Counted from the stretch's first letter, positions 22,601-35,880 are shown. The stretch is 64,000 bases of DNA from Cercophora sp. LCS_1 (GCA_036250225.1 JAPZLL010000036.1:62001-126000); one strand, 5' to 3'. Made by a program: numbers and translations. The notes: generated by a model from the sequence alone, not told the origin.

Positions 22601-24048
22601 CTGCTGCGTCAGCACCGACTGTTGGGCCCGCCAGCCTCCCGGATGACCAGCCGGACATCCACATCTCGGACCAGCCCATATGACGGAGCACTTCATCCAT
22701 GGCAATATTTGTTCAGTAAGGCCGACACGGTACACATGGCAGCGGTTCGGCGCCCTTGTCTGGCCACGCCGCGTCCCAGCGGCCCTGTGTGACGGCCGTG
22801 GGCCGTTGATATCATGCTTGCTTCCGCGCCTGCAGGCCAAGGGCAAAAGGTGCATACTGTGGTACATGCACAGGAGGCCCTCCGCTGTGGCCGGCGCTTG
22901 ACCGACGCGGGATCTCAACGCCTCATCAAGACACTGCTTGTTGGGGCGGTCCACCTCAAGATTGAATGGAGCGAGTAACCCGGAGAACGCGGGGAGCTGG
23001 CCGGCGGCAGACGACAGACAGCACAGGAAGCTTTTCCAAGCGCAAGAAACTTACGCTGCGGCCCTTCTCAGTATTGCATTATTTATTGCTCCATTGCCTA
23101 TTTTGGAAGCGTTGTTGAATCCACAATTGCTACTCCTTGTTCTGGTGTAATCATCCGCGGCTCCTTAGCTCTTACCCCCGCCGCCCCTTCCACTTGGGAG
23201 CAGTCGCCTTCGCGTACGCCCCTCCTTCCACACCCCTCCCCCATCACGCTTCCCGTCGATACTGGGGTCTAGTATTGCCCAGGCTCCTCGTCTTTTTGTT
23301 ACGAACGCCTCCCCTTCCATCGGTCGATACTGATACTCGCTATAGCAAAGGATCTCGAAGCGGCAGGTTTTTCACACTCCCCGTTGTTCATTTCCCCAGG
23401 CGCCTGCCCGTTCGAGGAGGCTTCGGGACAGCATCAGATATTCGGCTTGTTACAGCTTGCAGATTGGTGTCTGCCATCCCATCTGCCCCAGGCCATCCGG
23501 GTTCTCAGGCGAGTCCCAACGTCACCCTTTTGCCCCCAGGCACGTGGAGCATATAAAGCGGGCTCTCGGGCACTTGGCCGGGCAATCCTAGGCACGTCTT
23601 GAAATTGCCGATTCAGGTACCAGTTGTGGCGGCGTATATGAACATTGCGAACTGCTACCGGTTCCTTTGTTTGCGAGCACCTCTCCGCAGCTGTTGCACA
23701 ACCTTCGCCAGCAACAGCCGCAACAGGCGATTCGCCGAAATCACACGACCCCAAGGTTGCCGTCCCACCAGAGTTGCGACGACCAGCAACGCCTGCCTGG
23801 AACCCAACTCGTTGGAACCCGCGACTAGCACCGCCCTAGGACCCCTAGTGTCCCCACACGCTGCACAGACCCAGCTGCCGATACCACCGATATCAGCACC
23901 ATCTTCCGTGTCTGGTTCTCGGCGGGCACACGGCTTTCCCCCGCCGCCCCTCACCTTTTGTTCTCCGAGTTGGACTGTCCGTCCACGCTCCCCTCTACTA
24001 GCTACAGCTCGGCCAGATCACCAACTAACATTACGCCGATTCGCGGCT
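16684..24048. other. Gene-poor region of about 7.4 kb
   Basis: Many short frames on both strands, none with domain motifs, ordered codon use or joinable splice sites. The base composition is not strongly AT-rich, so heavy RIP decay is not evident. The last 1.5 kb before the protease gene (about 22500-24048) is pyrimidine-rich and probably promoter and leader. A threefold repeat of CTCTGCCCCT lies at about 22568-22600. A TGGCCGAGCGGT string near 18000 resembles a tRNA 5' half, but no T-arm follows. Confidence 0.4.
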
Positions 24049-27000
24049 ATGGCACACCTCCACCGCACAGCGTCGCCCGGCCCGGTTGCTCCCATGAGGG
24101 AGGACCGGCTCCGCTCCGTCGAATTAGTGACAGATCGTCTTGAGACACCCTCACTCGATGACCGGACATATCGTGTCATCCGCCTCCCTAACCAACTAGA
24201 GGCCCTGCTCGTTCACGACCCCCAGGCCGACAAGGCCAGCGCCGCGATGGATGTCGGTGTGGGGAGCTTCAGCGACGAGGACGACATGCCGGGCATGGCC
24301 CACGCTGTTGAGCATGTGCGTATAGCCAAACAATGAACATTCTCGTTGCCTGCTAACCTGGGACATAGCTTCTGTTCATGGGAACCAAAAAGTACCCGGC
24401 CGAGAATGCCTACCACCAATACCTCTCAGCTCACTCGGGGACTTCTAACGCTTATACAGCGTCCACATCCACTAACTACCACTTTGAGGTCTCAGCGAAA
24501 CCCAGCGATGACGCAGAGCCGTCGGCAGAGAACCCATCGCCACTCAAGGGAGCCCTAGACCGTTTCGCCCAGTTTTTCATTGAGCCGTTGTTTCTGGAAA
24601 GCACGCTGGATCGTGAACTTCGAGCAGTTGACTCCGAAAACAAGAAGAATCTTCAGAGTGACCAGTGGCGATTGCACCAGCTCGACAAATCCCTGTCCAA
24701 CCCGAAGCACCCCTTCTGCCACTTCTCAACGGGCAATCTCGAGACACTCAAGACGATTCCCGAAGGGAGAGGCGTCAATGTGCGAGACAAATTCATCGAG
24801 TTTTACGAGAAGCATTACTCGGCGAACTTGATGAAGCTCTGCGTTCTCGGCAGGGAGCCGCTTGATGTCCTGGAGGTGTGGATTTCTGAGTTCTTCTCTG
24901 GGATCAAGAATAAGAACCTGCCGCAAAACAGATGGCCTAATGCGGCCCCTTTGACGAAGGATCGGCTCGGAATTCAGTACTTTGCGAAACCCGTGATGGA
25001 CTCGAGGGAGCTTACAATCACTTTCCCATTCATTGACGAGGATCTCCTCTACGAGTCGCCACCGAGCCGCTACCTCGGCCACCTGATCGGCCACGAAGGT
25101 CCTGGAAGCATCATGGCATATATCAAGGGGAAGGGATGGGCTAATAGTCTCGGGGCTGGCGCCTCTGCTGTCTGTGCCGGCTCTCCTGGCTTTTTCGAGT
25201 GTCACATCAGGTTGACTGAAGAGGTATGTCGCTAATGTTCCACACCATGTCATATGGAAGTGCTGACCCGGCGGTAGGGCTTGAAAAACTACCGAGAAAT
25301 TGTCAAAGTTTTCTTCCAGTACGTGGCCATGTTGAAAGAAACCGAGCCCCAGCAATGGATCTTTGAAGAGCAAAAGGGCATGGCAGACGTCGACTTCAGA
25401 TTCAAGGAAAAGACATCCTCGTATAGGTTTACAATGAAGATCAGCTCGGTGATGCAGAAGCCACTTCCCCGCGAGTGGCTACTGAGTGGCTCTAAAAGGC
25501 TGCGCAAATTCGATGCCAAGAGCATCGAGGAAGCCCTCGCCTGCTTGCGACCCGACAACTTCCGCCTTAGCATTGTCTCGCGTGACGTGCCGGGGAAGTG
25601 GGCGAACAAGGAGAAGTGGTACGGAACCGAATACACCTACGAGCAGATTCCGACCCACTTCATGGCCGAGATCGAGCAAGCAGCAGCAAGCTCGTCGAAG
25701 AACCGCATTTCCAACCTGCATCTTCCGCACCAGAACCAGTTCATCCCCACCAAGCTTGAGGTCGAGAAGAAGGATGTCAAGGAACCGGCTTTGGCTCCTC
25801 GGATCGTCCGTAACGACCAACTGGTTCGGACGTGGTACAAGAAGGATGATACGTTTTGGGTTCCCAAGGCGAACTTGATTGTCAGCTGCAAGAGCCCCAT
25901 TGTTTACGCCTCGGCAGCAAACTCAGTCAAGGCACGACTTTTCACCGATCTGGTTAGAGACGCCCTCGAGGAATACTCATACGATGCCGAGCTTGCAGGT
26001 CTGCAGTACAGCGTTTCTTTGGACACTCGCGGTTTGTTCATCGAAGTGTCAGGCTACAACGACAAACTCGCCGTTTTGTTGGAGCAAGTCCTGATCACAA
26101 TGCGAGACTTGGTCATTCGCGAGGACAGATTTGATATTATCAAGGAGCGTCTCACGCGTGGCTACCGCAACTGGGAACTTCAACCCCCGTGGCACCAGAT
26201 CGGTGACTACACTGGCTGGTTGACCTCAGAACAAGATTACGTGGTCGAAGAACTCGAGGCCGAGTTGCCTGGCATCTCGGTCGACAACGTCCGGGCCTTC
26301 CGCACAGAACTGCTCTCTCAGTTGCACATGGAGGTTTACGTGCACGGAAACCTCTACAAAGAGGATGCACTGAAGCTGACGGACATGGTCGAAAAGACGC
26401 TGAAACCCAGGGTCCTGCCACGGGAACAATGGCCCATCCGACGGTCTCTCATCTTTCCTCCAGGGTCCAACTACGTCTGGAAAAAGACGTTGAAGGATCC
26501 GGCCAACGTCAATCATTGCATTGAGTACTGGCTTTACATCGGGGACAAATCCGACCGCGACATTCGAGCCAAGACCTTGTTACTGGACCAAATCACCCAT
26601 GAGCCGTGCTTCGACCAGCTACGAACCAAAGAGCAGCTTGGATATATTGTGTTCTCGGGCGTTAGGACCAACACGACGACGTATGGCTTCCGGTTCATCA
26701 TCCAGAGCGAAAAGACGGCGCCTTATCTGGAGGCGAGGATTGAGCTGTTTCTCGAGTCGCTAGCCAAGACCATCCAAGATATGAGCGACACAGACTTTGA
26801 GAACAACAAACGGAGTTTGATTGTCAAGCGCCTGGAGAAACCAAAGTATCTGGACCAGGAGACTGGAAGGCACTGGAACCAGATTGCCAGTGAATATTAC
26901 GACTTCGAGTCTGGTAAGTTGCCCTGCAGCATTTGATATTTTCCAAGCACTGGCTAACTTTCCAAAGCGCAACGGGACGTGGCACTTATCAAGCCTCTCA

Positions 27001-27491
27001 CCAAAGTTGACATGATCGAATTCTTCAACCGTTATATCCACCCATCGTCGCCCCAACGCGCCAAGCTGGCCATATATTTCACCGCGCAGGCCAAGAGCGA
27101 CGTCTCGACGAAGCAGATATCGGAGCTGATCAACACCCTCAATCTGGATGCCGAGACCTCGGCCCAAGCCGCTACCGACCTGCAAGCTCGTCTGAGTGCT
27201 GTGGGCCACGACGAGGAAAAGGAAATCGAGGGTTTAAAAGAGTACCTCCTCCATGATCTGAAGGCGACAGAGAGCAAGATCGATGGCGCCGTTGAGGCGT
27301 GGAAGAAGCTGCACGTGCAGAGTCTCGGGACCAATGGCGTTGTCAAAGATGCAAAGGCGCCCTCCTCAAACGGCACGACACCATTTATCATTGAAGACGT
27401 TCGAGATTATAAGGCTGGGCTTACGGCCACTGGGGGGGCAAGGCCAGTAAGAGAACTCTCCGAGTATGAGGACCTTGACTCCAAGCTCTAA
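24049..27491 (+). CDS. Insulin-degrading-enzyme (insulysin / Ste23-type) M16 metalloprotease, PTS1 terminus
   Basis: An M16A zinc metalloprotease that encloses and cuts short peptides; the yeast relatives Ste23 and Axl1 process a-factor. Exons 24049-24315, 24369-25223, 25278-26913 and 26968-27491 give 1093 aa, as usual for the family. The inverted zinc motif HAVEH sits at residues 85-89, followed across intron 1 by LLFMGTKKYP. The third ligand Glu is in RELRAVDSENKKNLQSDQWR, and SAHSGTSNAYTAST is the family substrate-binding stretch. The C-terminal half keeps EQLGYIVFSG, typical of the inactive M16 domain. The protein ends in DSKL, a PTS1, like the AKL of human IDE, so a peroxisomal pool is likely. 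The frame stays open 5' of the ATG for more than 400 nt (see findings). Confidence 0.96.
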
Positions 27492-29418
27492 GCCCCTTAT
27501 GGCATTCACAAGTCTGCTATCATGTGCGCGGGGAACTCGATGGACGGAAAAAAACAGAACAGGGACGGAAAGGAAAGCGGGTGGGGATCACCTGGATCGG
27601 GAGCGTGATGAAAACTCTGACACGGTCGACGTCGGGGAGACGTGTCGAGGCGCATTTTTGTCGGTGCTGTTTCTTGGTCCAAAATTTGCAGGACGGGTTA
27701 TACTGTTATACCCATTGACGTGGCCTGGTCTCCTTGATACCTATCTACCTAGCACAGCACCTGCCGGGCCGTTTCCTAGCCGTGTCTTTGGTACACCATC
27801 GCATTAGACTACACCCTAAGCCATCGGCTTCTCATCGCCCTTGGCCCAGAGCCGCAATGTCTGCGTAGCCTTCTAACGTGGCAACAGCTGACGACGTGGG
27901 AACATCCACGAGTTAGCCCCAGTGTTTGCGCAGCCGCATGTCATTGAAGGCTCGTTGTTACACACACTCTTGGTTTCGAGTATAGCTTTTCTCCACCATT
28001 TTACTTCCGCATCTGGAGCTCCTTGGAACCTTGGAAGACCATGACCGCCTAATAGCCGGCATCTACGTTTCAAAGCTTGTTCTGGTCTATTGGAGTTGCT
28101 AGATGGGCGCTTAATCAATGTTTAGATGTCCCGAACTTGGAAGCACCATGCAGAACACTTGTGTTGTGCTGACTGGGAGCGTGAGTTGTCGTAAGATGCG
28201 ATGATTGCCAGCTGAGGGACACTATGGTGCAAGTCTGATGTGCGTTTGTCTGGGTTGTTCAGGTTTGGAGTTCCTCTGGATTCGGTCTGCTGATGATAGC
28301 AACGCTACTCTTGCATGTATGTAATTCCTGGCCGCTTGGCTTGGTGCTACTTGGGATCCCCCTGTAGCGCTTAGAATAATCAATCAAGGACTTTGCAGCA
28401 GCTGCAACGACGCTTCTATCCTGGTAAGGGGCGTTGGAATGTATTTCCAAGGCTATTGTCACTTGACAGCGGGGAGGAAAGGGGTTCACAAATCAGCGTT
28501 CTGTGTTCGATGTTGCGATGAAGGAGATCTTGTGTCTCAAACTTGTGCCTTGCCCTTGTTGACGATTCGGGTACCACGCTCTTGAAGCCCAGTTTGAGAA
28601 GGGGGTGGATGACAAAGGGAGCATGACCCAGGGGATGGTAAGCGTTGGGCAGATTCATGAGAGCCAAGCTCAAACACAAAAAGACGGCGACATCAAAGTT
28701 GATGCCGGAAATTGTTCTATCTAGGAAGTAAAATTTCGCATATGGTGTCATGGAAATGGATACACACTCTTGAAAGTTTGATGAGTGAGTTTGAGGCTGC
28801 CTGAACCCCTCATAGAAAAAGAGAAGCAAATCGTGTAGTTCTACTAGCGGAATATTTTGTCCAGCCCCAGCAGATCCACAAGCCGCCCAAGGCTGCCCGC
28901 GCCTGCGCCCTGGAAGGCAAAGTGAAAGCTCCTGGTGCAAAACCGGAAAGAACCCACACCCATCTCTCCACTTCTCTGCCGAGCTGTAGTGGAAGGAACG
29001 CCGGCCTCTCGAATTCGATCTGCAACTGTCAGCACAAACGCACGCAAAATTTCCCTTTATTTTTGCCGCGCAACTGCGAGGGTTTGCGACAGACCACGAT
29101 CCACTCCCCAACGCCTGCCACTCGCTCGACCAAGACGGCAAAACTTGAGACTTGACGCAGGGTGTGGCTAGCAGAGACAAGCACGGCGCCGCCACAGACC
29201 AGACATCTGTCGCCTCTGAGTGGAGACTTCTGCTTCGCAACCGGCGAAAACTAATTCAGAGAACCGACGAGAAGGAGCATTCACGCCTGCTTCCGACCGA
29301 GAAGGAAATGCGCAGTCCCAACTGACTCCGCCGCAAACCCCGCCTACCCTCAACTTGCCTCACGCCCGGCTTGGTACTTGCACCCTGTCGACATAATTCC
29401 TCCCATTTGCTGCTGCTG
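27492..29418. other. Intergenic region upstream of the ubiquitin protease
   Basis: About 1.9 kb. A minus-strand frame (29240-28416, 274 codons) overlaps the leader of the next gene but lacks motifs and is not called. From about 28900 on the sequence is C-rich and leader-like. Confidence 0.4.
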
Positions 29419-32400
29419 ATGCAAAGGAAATCCTGGTGCTTGTTTTTGACCCCCCTCGACCTCTCGCCGCCCTGCTCGCGCGGTCGTTCGCCCCTGCCCA
29501 GCGAACCTCCGTCGCCCACGGCCGCCTTCCGCCTCCTCAGCCAACAACGAGCCGGCGTTCCTCGAGCTGCCAGGGCAGCTCACCTTCAACACGTCTTCTT
29601 CAAAGAAACGGAGAATAACCCGACAAACGGCACGGGAGCACAGTTCCGAAGAACGCTCAACAGAGCCACTTTCGGACCAGGTGCTGCCCTCCACCGAAGA
29701 CGATACAGATCCCACATTCTCTTTCTCAGCTGGCCCGACTCCCGGCCCCAACACTCCTAACTACGTGCGTGCAGACTCGGTGCCGGCCTCTGGTATTCCC
29801 GCTCGCTTGCAAACCCAACCTACTTCACTCTCGGTAACCGACGACGCTTCATCGGCCGCGAGTTCGCCGTGTGCCGCTTCGGCCGATCTCTCTGTCGACT
29901 TTGACCGAGCCAGAGAGCCCTCCGACTCCGGCCTGGCACTGCAGCCGCCAGATTCTGGCCCTGCTCGGAGCCCTTCCCCTCTGATCAGCACAACTCGTCG
30001 GGTCCTGATGGGGGGTGCTGCGGAACTTCCACAACGTTCGTCGTCTCCGCTCAAGCGGAGGGCGTCGAGCATGGACCCAGAGCAAGATGTTACCGACAAC
30101 AAGGAGGACGTGGATATGATCACCGCGCCGCCCGCTCAGACGACACCTGAGCCTGCGAGCCCAGACACCGTGCAAGGAGAGACGGCAGCCCCAGTCGTCG
30201 AGATGAGAGCCGAACTCCCCCTTAGAATCGGTAAACCACCCCCTCACCGCCTGCCTACTCGCGGCGCTAATCTGAAGTCAGATATACCCCCAATTGAACA
30301 ACAGGTTAAGGCCATCGAGACTTTGCTACAGGCCTTTGCAGAGACACCCGTGAGGGAAGGGGATTCTGTATATCTTGTCTCGAGACAATGGCTTGATCGG
30401 GCAAAACCCTCCTCTGATGCCAAACACGGCATCAAGGAATTGCCGGGTGTGGGCCCTGGGCCTGTTGACAATTCGGACATCATCCAGACTATCTTCACAG
30501 ATTCGAATGGAGAGCATTGCGTGAAGCTGAAGCCGGGAATGGGGAGCGAAAACTTTGAACTATTCCCTGAGGCTGCGTGGGAATTGCTAGTCTCTTGGTA
30601 CGGCATTGTGGCCGGGCAGTCACCTATCGTTCGTGTCGCACACAACACAGCGCCCGATATGGCTAGTCCAGAAAATGTGCAGTTCGAATTCCACCCGCCC
30701 GTCTTTACAATCCATCGGCTGTGGTCTGCAACGAGCCCAATTCCGATAGAGCAGGAACTCAAGCTGAAGAAGCCACCGCCTCCGGTCATTGTCCAAAGCA
30801 CCTTTTACGGGTATCATAACTTCTTGAAGCAAGCCAAGCAACTTACCGGCGTACCAATGGACCGAAAGGTCCGTGTCTGGAGACTCCTCCAAACCCTTCC
30901 CACTACGACGGAAATCACGGTTCAGCCCTCTGGGATCGGCACCCCTCCGGACTCACCAGGTCGCTCTCCCGAGGTTCCCTCCCGAGTTCCTGTTACTCCA
31001 GGTGCATGGCCGGAGATGCTGGTGGATGTCGAGACATTTCTCAAGCTTGAGAGGGACGTAGACCGTGGGCTTGTGCAATCTGACGACACGACGACAAATC
31101 CCAACTACAACGGCAAAAAAAGCTTGTCTCTTGTCGGCCTCAATGTTGATCAGACTCTTGTTATTGACGAGGAAATCGAAAAGAACCATCACGTCTCGAC
31201 TTTCAAGGGTGGCAATGTCAAGGAAAAGGCGTTGGCGACTCGAGGTAGCTCAGGCAGTCTTGCACCCCCCCGCACAAACACTAGCGGGCGAAACAGTCCT
31301 GCTCTCAGCGTCCCTTTGACCCGCGGTAGAGCACAAAAGTCCGGGCGCGCCCTCGGTAGTTGCGGTCTGCAGAACTTGGGAAACACATGCTATATGAACT
31401 CAGCTTTACAGTGTGTTAGGAGCGTTGAAGAGCTTACAAAGTACTTCTTAACGCACGAGTATCGACACGAAATCAACGCCGATAACCCGCTCTCACACAA
31501 CGGAGACGTGGCAGCAGCATATGGGCGGCTCCTTGATGAGATCTACAAAGACCCCCCACCCAGTTCGGTTCAGCCACGACACTTCAAGGGCATCATCGGT
31601 AAGTATGCGCCGGCGTTCTCCGGCTTCGGTCAACAAGATTCACAAGAGTTTCTGGGCTTCCTGCTCGATGGGCTTCAGGAAGATCTCAATCGGATCAAGA
31701 AGAAACCCTACATTGAGAAGCCAGACTCAACTGACGACATGATCAACAACCCTGCGGCTATTCGGGAGATGGCAGAAAAAGTCTGGGATATCACCAAGAA
31801 GCGAGATGACTCGGTCATTGCCGATCTCTTCACCGGCATGTACAAGTCGACTCTGGTGTGCCCTGTCTGTGATAAGATCAGCATCACATTTGACCCCTTC
31901 AACAATCTTACCCTACCACTACCCATCGGCAACATGTGGAACAGACAGGTCAAGTTCTTCCCCCTCAACGACCGCCCGGTAGAGCTCACAGTCGACATTG
32001 ACAAGTGCGCCTCTCACGCGCAGCTCAAGGAGTTCATCTCTGCCCGTGTTGGGGTTCCTGTTGAACGCCTGTTTGGTGCCGAAGAGTTCCGGGATAAATT
32101 CTTCAAATTTTATGAAGACAGATCAGTGGCATCTGAGGACATCCAGAACAACGACAACCCCACGTTTCACGAGCTAGAATGGGTGCCAACCAATGCATGT
32201 GAGCCAAAGAAGCAGGCCAAAAAACCGGTTCAGCGTTACCGCTCACTATTGGCGGACGACACTAACGACGAGGAGACGCCAGTATGGGAGGACCCTATGG
32301 CCCAGCGTATGATTGTCCCGGTGATCCACCGCATGAACTCAGATAATTGGAGGAAAATGCGCCAGCGTAAGACGTCGGATGGGCCGTTTCTCCCTCCACC

Positions 32401-34752
32401 ACACTTCATCATGTTGACCCCCTACGAGGCGCGGAATGAGGACATCATTCGACGGAAAATCTTGGAGAGGGTTGCCAACTTCACCACCTGGTCGGGGTTT
32501 AGAAACGCAGCGGCAGATGATACCGACACCACAGAGACCACAGATCCTGAGCTCGTCAATAATGCTTCGGACGCGGACTCGGGCGATGCCAAAATTGTGG
32601 CCAAGTCGGTTGAGGGTGAGGAGGACATTGTTGATGTCACCATGGGAGATGCGGATGAGCGGAAAACCCCAGGTCCTGCGCCAGTCGCCGCACAGTAAGT
32701 ACCATTCTCCTATTTCTGGTCCGCACTAACATGCTCGAGGTACCCCAATCTCCTGAAGCAGTTCAACAAGAAGCGCCCCAAGTGGGTCGACCCCCGCGAG
32801 TTTCTGGATGCGCAGTTTCAGAATCTCTTTGAGCTCGGGTACTTCAGTGAACCAGGCTCAGTATTGCCAACCGGCTGGCAAAGCGTCCAAGAGGACAACC
32901 CTCTTCCGCGTCTGAATTCCAGGCAGCCTAAGCCGGTAGCCTCGGATGTTGAGATGCGGAGTCCTGGGCCATGGGACAACTCTGAAGAGAGCGGGAGCGA
33001 GAGTTCACCCGGAGGCCAGCAAACTAGCATCCAAACACGCATGGTCGATGAGTCCAGCGAAGAAGATTCGGACCCCCCCAAGGTCAAGGTGAGTTGACTC
33101 CCGACAAAAAGGGGCAGATCAAGCTGACACTCGCAGAATGTCCACCCGCGCCCCGCTGGGAAGGGCCAAGTAGCTACCCGCGGAAAGAACAAAAAGATGA
33201 AGCCCAACAGGACCTACGGCAAGAAGGGCAAGAAGCGTTTCGAAAAGCAACAGCGGGCAGCGCTTGCGCAACAGACCAGCGAGGTAGAGATTGCACCTCA
33301 AGACCTCACTGATCCCGACGATGGGCCGCTCATCAGATTAGGCGAGGGTATTGTGGTCGATTGGAACGAGGACGCCTTCGACAACGTCTTTGGTAATGAG
33401 GACAAGGACAAACAAGCGGACGACGTCAGGGGCAAGAAGCTGTTCGGCAATTTCGAAGTCCTTGAAGACCCTGGGATTGAGAAAAAGCGGGAGTTGCGTC
33501 AGCGACGTCGTACCAAGGGCATCGCTCTAGATGACTGCTTGGCAGAATTTGAAAAGGAGGAAATCCTGTCTGAGCAGGACACCTGGTATTGCCCTCGATG
33601 CAAGGAACACCGTCGAGCCAGCAAGAAGTTCGATCTCTGGAGGACACCGGATATTCTTGTGGTGCACCTCAAGCGCTTCAGCTCGACGGGTTGGCGCAGG
33701 GACAAGCTGGATGCCCTTGTTGACTTCCCTATCGAGGGCTTAGACTTGACGGAGCGCGTTGTCTCCAAAGAAGACGGCAAGCAGGAGATATACGATCTCA
33801 TTGCCGTCGACAATCACTACGGCGGTCTTGGTGGAGGCCATTACACGGCGTTTGCGAAGAACTTCCTCAATGGGGAGTGGTACGACTATAACGGTATGTT
33901 CAACCCGGCCGCGGTTGGTCTCATTGCAGCTAACGAGAATGTCTAGATGCCCAGGTTTCACCGGTTAAGGAGCTCGCTAAAATCGTTTCCACCGGTGCCT
34001 ATCTCCTCTTCTACCGTCGCCGTTCGGATGTCCCTTTAGGTGGTCCAAAATTCGCGGATATCTTTGACCGCTTCGATTCCCAATCCAACGCCGATGATGA
34101 CATGGAGTTGGATTCGGGGGAAGGTCAGCGTCTCGGCCAAGGCTCCTCCCTGCGTGGTTCGCCGAGCGCTTTGACCGGAGCAGATCTAACTCTCCCTCGC
34201 GCAAGTCGTGGTTCGGCTAGCAGCATCACGGCCGCTGACGAGCTGCCTTCGTACAGCGAACACGCCGAGATGGGAACACATCTCACATGGGATGGCACCG
34301 GGCTTCGCAACAGCATCGAGGCCGACGATGAAGATGAAGCGATCGATGTCGGTCCTCGGAACTTTGGTGGTATCAGCCAGGCTATCGGCCCTGCCAACTG
34401 GAGCTTTGATGTCATCAAACATGGCTCCGATGCCGATGTGGACGACGACATAGCAAGTGACGTCGCACAGGGCGACGGGTCGCCTCCAGAGCCGTTTGAG
34501 GACATGGAGCCCATGCTCCTATCGGAATCACGCGAAACCTTTATGGAAGCCAGTGACCTTCGTGGGGACGATTACTCGGCGTTTGAGGACCCGTCGACCA
34601 CCGGGTCGCGCCCCCACGCCGTCGGCGGTTGGGAACACGAAATCCACACGGTGGACCCTGACCTTAACGAGCAGGCCAACGAGCAGGTGACTGAAATCCA
34701 CGTTGAAGACGATCCGAGTCCTGGGGAGTCGACAAAGTCTCCGAAGGCCTAG
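29419..34752 (+). CDS. ubp12: Ubiquitin-specific protease, DUSP type (Ubp12 / USP4-15 family)
   Basis: A cysteine deubiquitinase (peptidase C19). Exon junctions are 32694|32740, 33088|33137 and 33893|33947, with the stop at 34752. From the first in-frame ATG (30008) the product is 1532 aa. The frame is open back to 29420 with protein-like sequence (a KKRR nuclear-type signal and Ser/Pro-rich stretch), so the true start is probably upstream; an ATG at 29419 with a weak donor near 29483 is one option. In order there is a Ser/Pro-rich tail, a DUSP domain (about 30295-30640), then the Cys box GLQNLGNTCYMNSALQC (Cys at 31388-31390), zinc-type Cys pairs (CPVC, CPRC), a large acidic/basic insert, and the His box YGGLGGGHYTAFAKN (His at 33839). 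The C-terminal 230 residues are acidic and disordered. Confidence 0.92.
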
Positions 34753-34758
34753 GCGACC

Positions 34759-35880
34759 ATGTCGGCGCTGTCGGATACTTCGGGTCCGGTTGTTAACGCC
34801 GTTTCCGACTCTTTACCGAGGAAGCGACCCAGTCGGTCTTCACTGCAGGCCGACCTATCGACGATTGACGGGGGCAGCTTCTGCGACTCGGGGCGTCAAA
34901 AGCCCACCCAAAAGCCACGCACTTACGGCCGCAAGAAGTCCGAGGCTACCTGGCAGAGGAAGAACTATTACGACCTTCTGTGGAACCAAGCCTGTCAGGC
35001 CAGCGAGGACGATGAGTAGCATTCTACGGGGGCGCTTTGGGTGGCCTGGTACCAAACTTTTGGGAGACAGAGGGGAAACCCCACCGGCAAGCCGACAGCT
35101 TTGGGGGGGATCCGCCAGCACGTGGGTGAGGATGGAGGAGAAAATGGGGGTGGGAAGCCCAATGGAGAGGAATCCGGGCAAGGCACAGATGCCGGGGGCC
35201 AACAGGGATCCCATGGAGAATATCCGGGGGGCATCAGAGGCCAAGCAAGCGGTAGTAGCTCTCAAGGGAATGACGGCAATGACCCTCCCCGTCGGGGAAA
35301 CAATGACCAAGGTGGAAATGACACGTTTAGTGACAATGCAGATGATGATAAAGATGACTCAAATGCCCAGGATAGTGAAGAAGAGACTGGCGGAGGTGAA
35401 GGAAACGATGGTGCCGACAGTGGGTCCTCAGGCTCTGGAACTTGTCGAGAATCCGCCGAAGGTACGAGCATCACTGGACAGCGACCCTCACGGTCCCGGA
35501 CAGGCACCCAAACATTTCCTCGCCTTGGAGGGAACCGTCATGGCATCAAGGAAGCCGGTGCTAGAGAATCACGACCACTGACACCTTCGCCGGCGACTCG
35601 GTCTCAACAAGCACCACCACAGCCAAACCCCATCCAACCTCAACCCGCGCAAGGTGCACGGCCACAACCGACAGGTGCTTCTGGTTCGAACAGACGCCGT
35701 GTCAGGTGGTTGCGCCATCAAATGTATGGGAGAACACCGTGGCGACGTCAAAACCATGGGCAACCAAATCTACCTCAGCAACCTCTGCGAGCCAGAATTA
35801 GGCTTTGGGGACAGTGCAAGTGGGCGGACTTCAAGAAGTGGCACGATAATCGCCGTGGTCCTCACCCTCCGCCTGGGTAA
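34759..35880 (+). other. Unresolved open region in frame with the ubiquitin protease
   Basis: Directly after the protease stop, the same frame runs from an ATG at 34759 to a TAG at 35017-35019 (86 codons, ending in KNYYDLLWNQACQASEDDE), then stays open to 35880 as a Gly/Asn/Asp/Gln-rich stretch with a basic end. A second frame is also open (34703-35581), and another continues at 35654-35968 with a hydrophobic segment near its end (VLFGRFLFALAAIAW). Possibilities are a separate multi-exon gene, a spliced extension of the protease, or chance openness in GC-rich low-complexity DNA. I cannot decide from sequence; no function is proposed. Confidence 0.35.

Noticed and set aside
28416..29240. Minus-strand frame of 274 codons
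   Set aside because: No domain, no splice partners, overlaps the leader of the ubiquitin protease.
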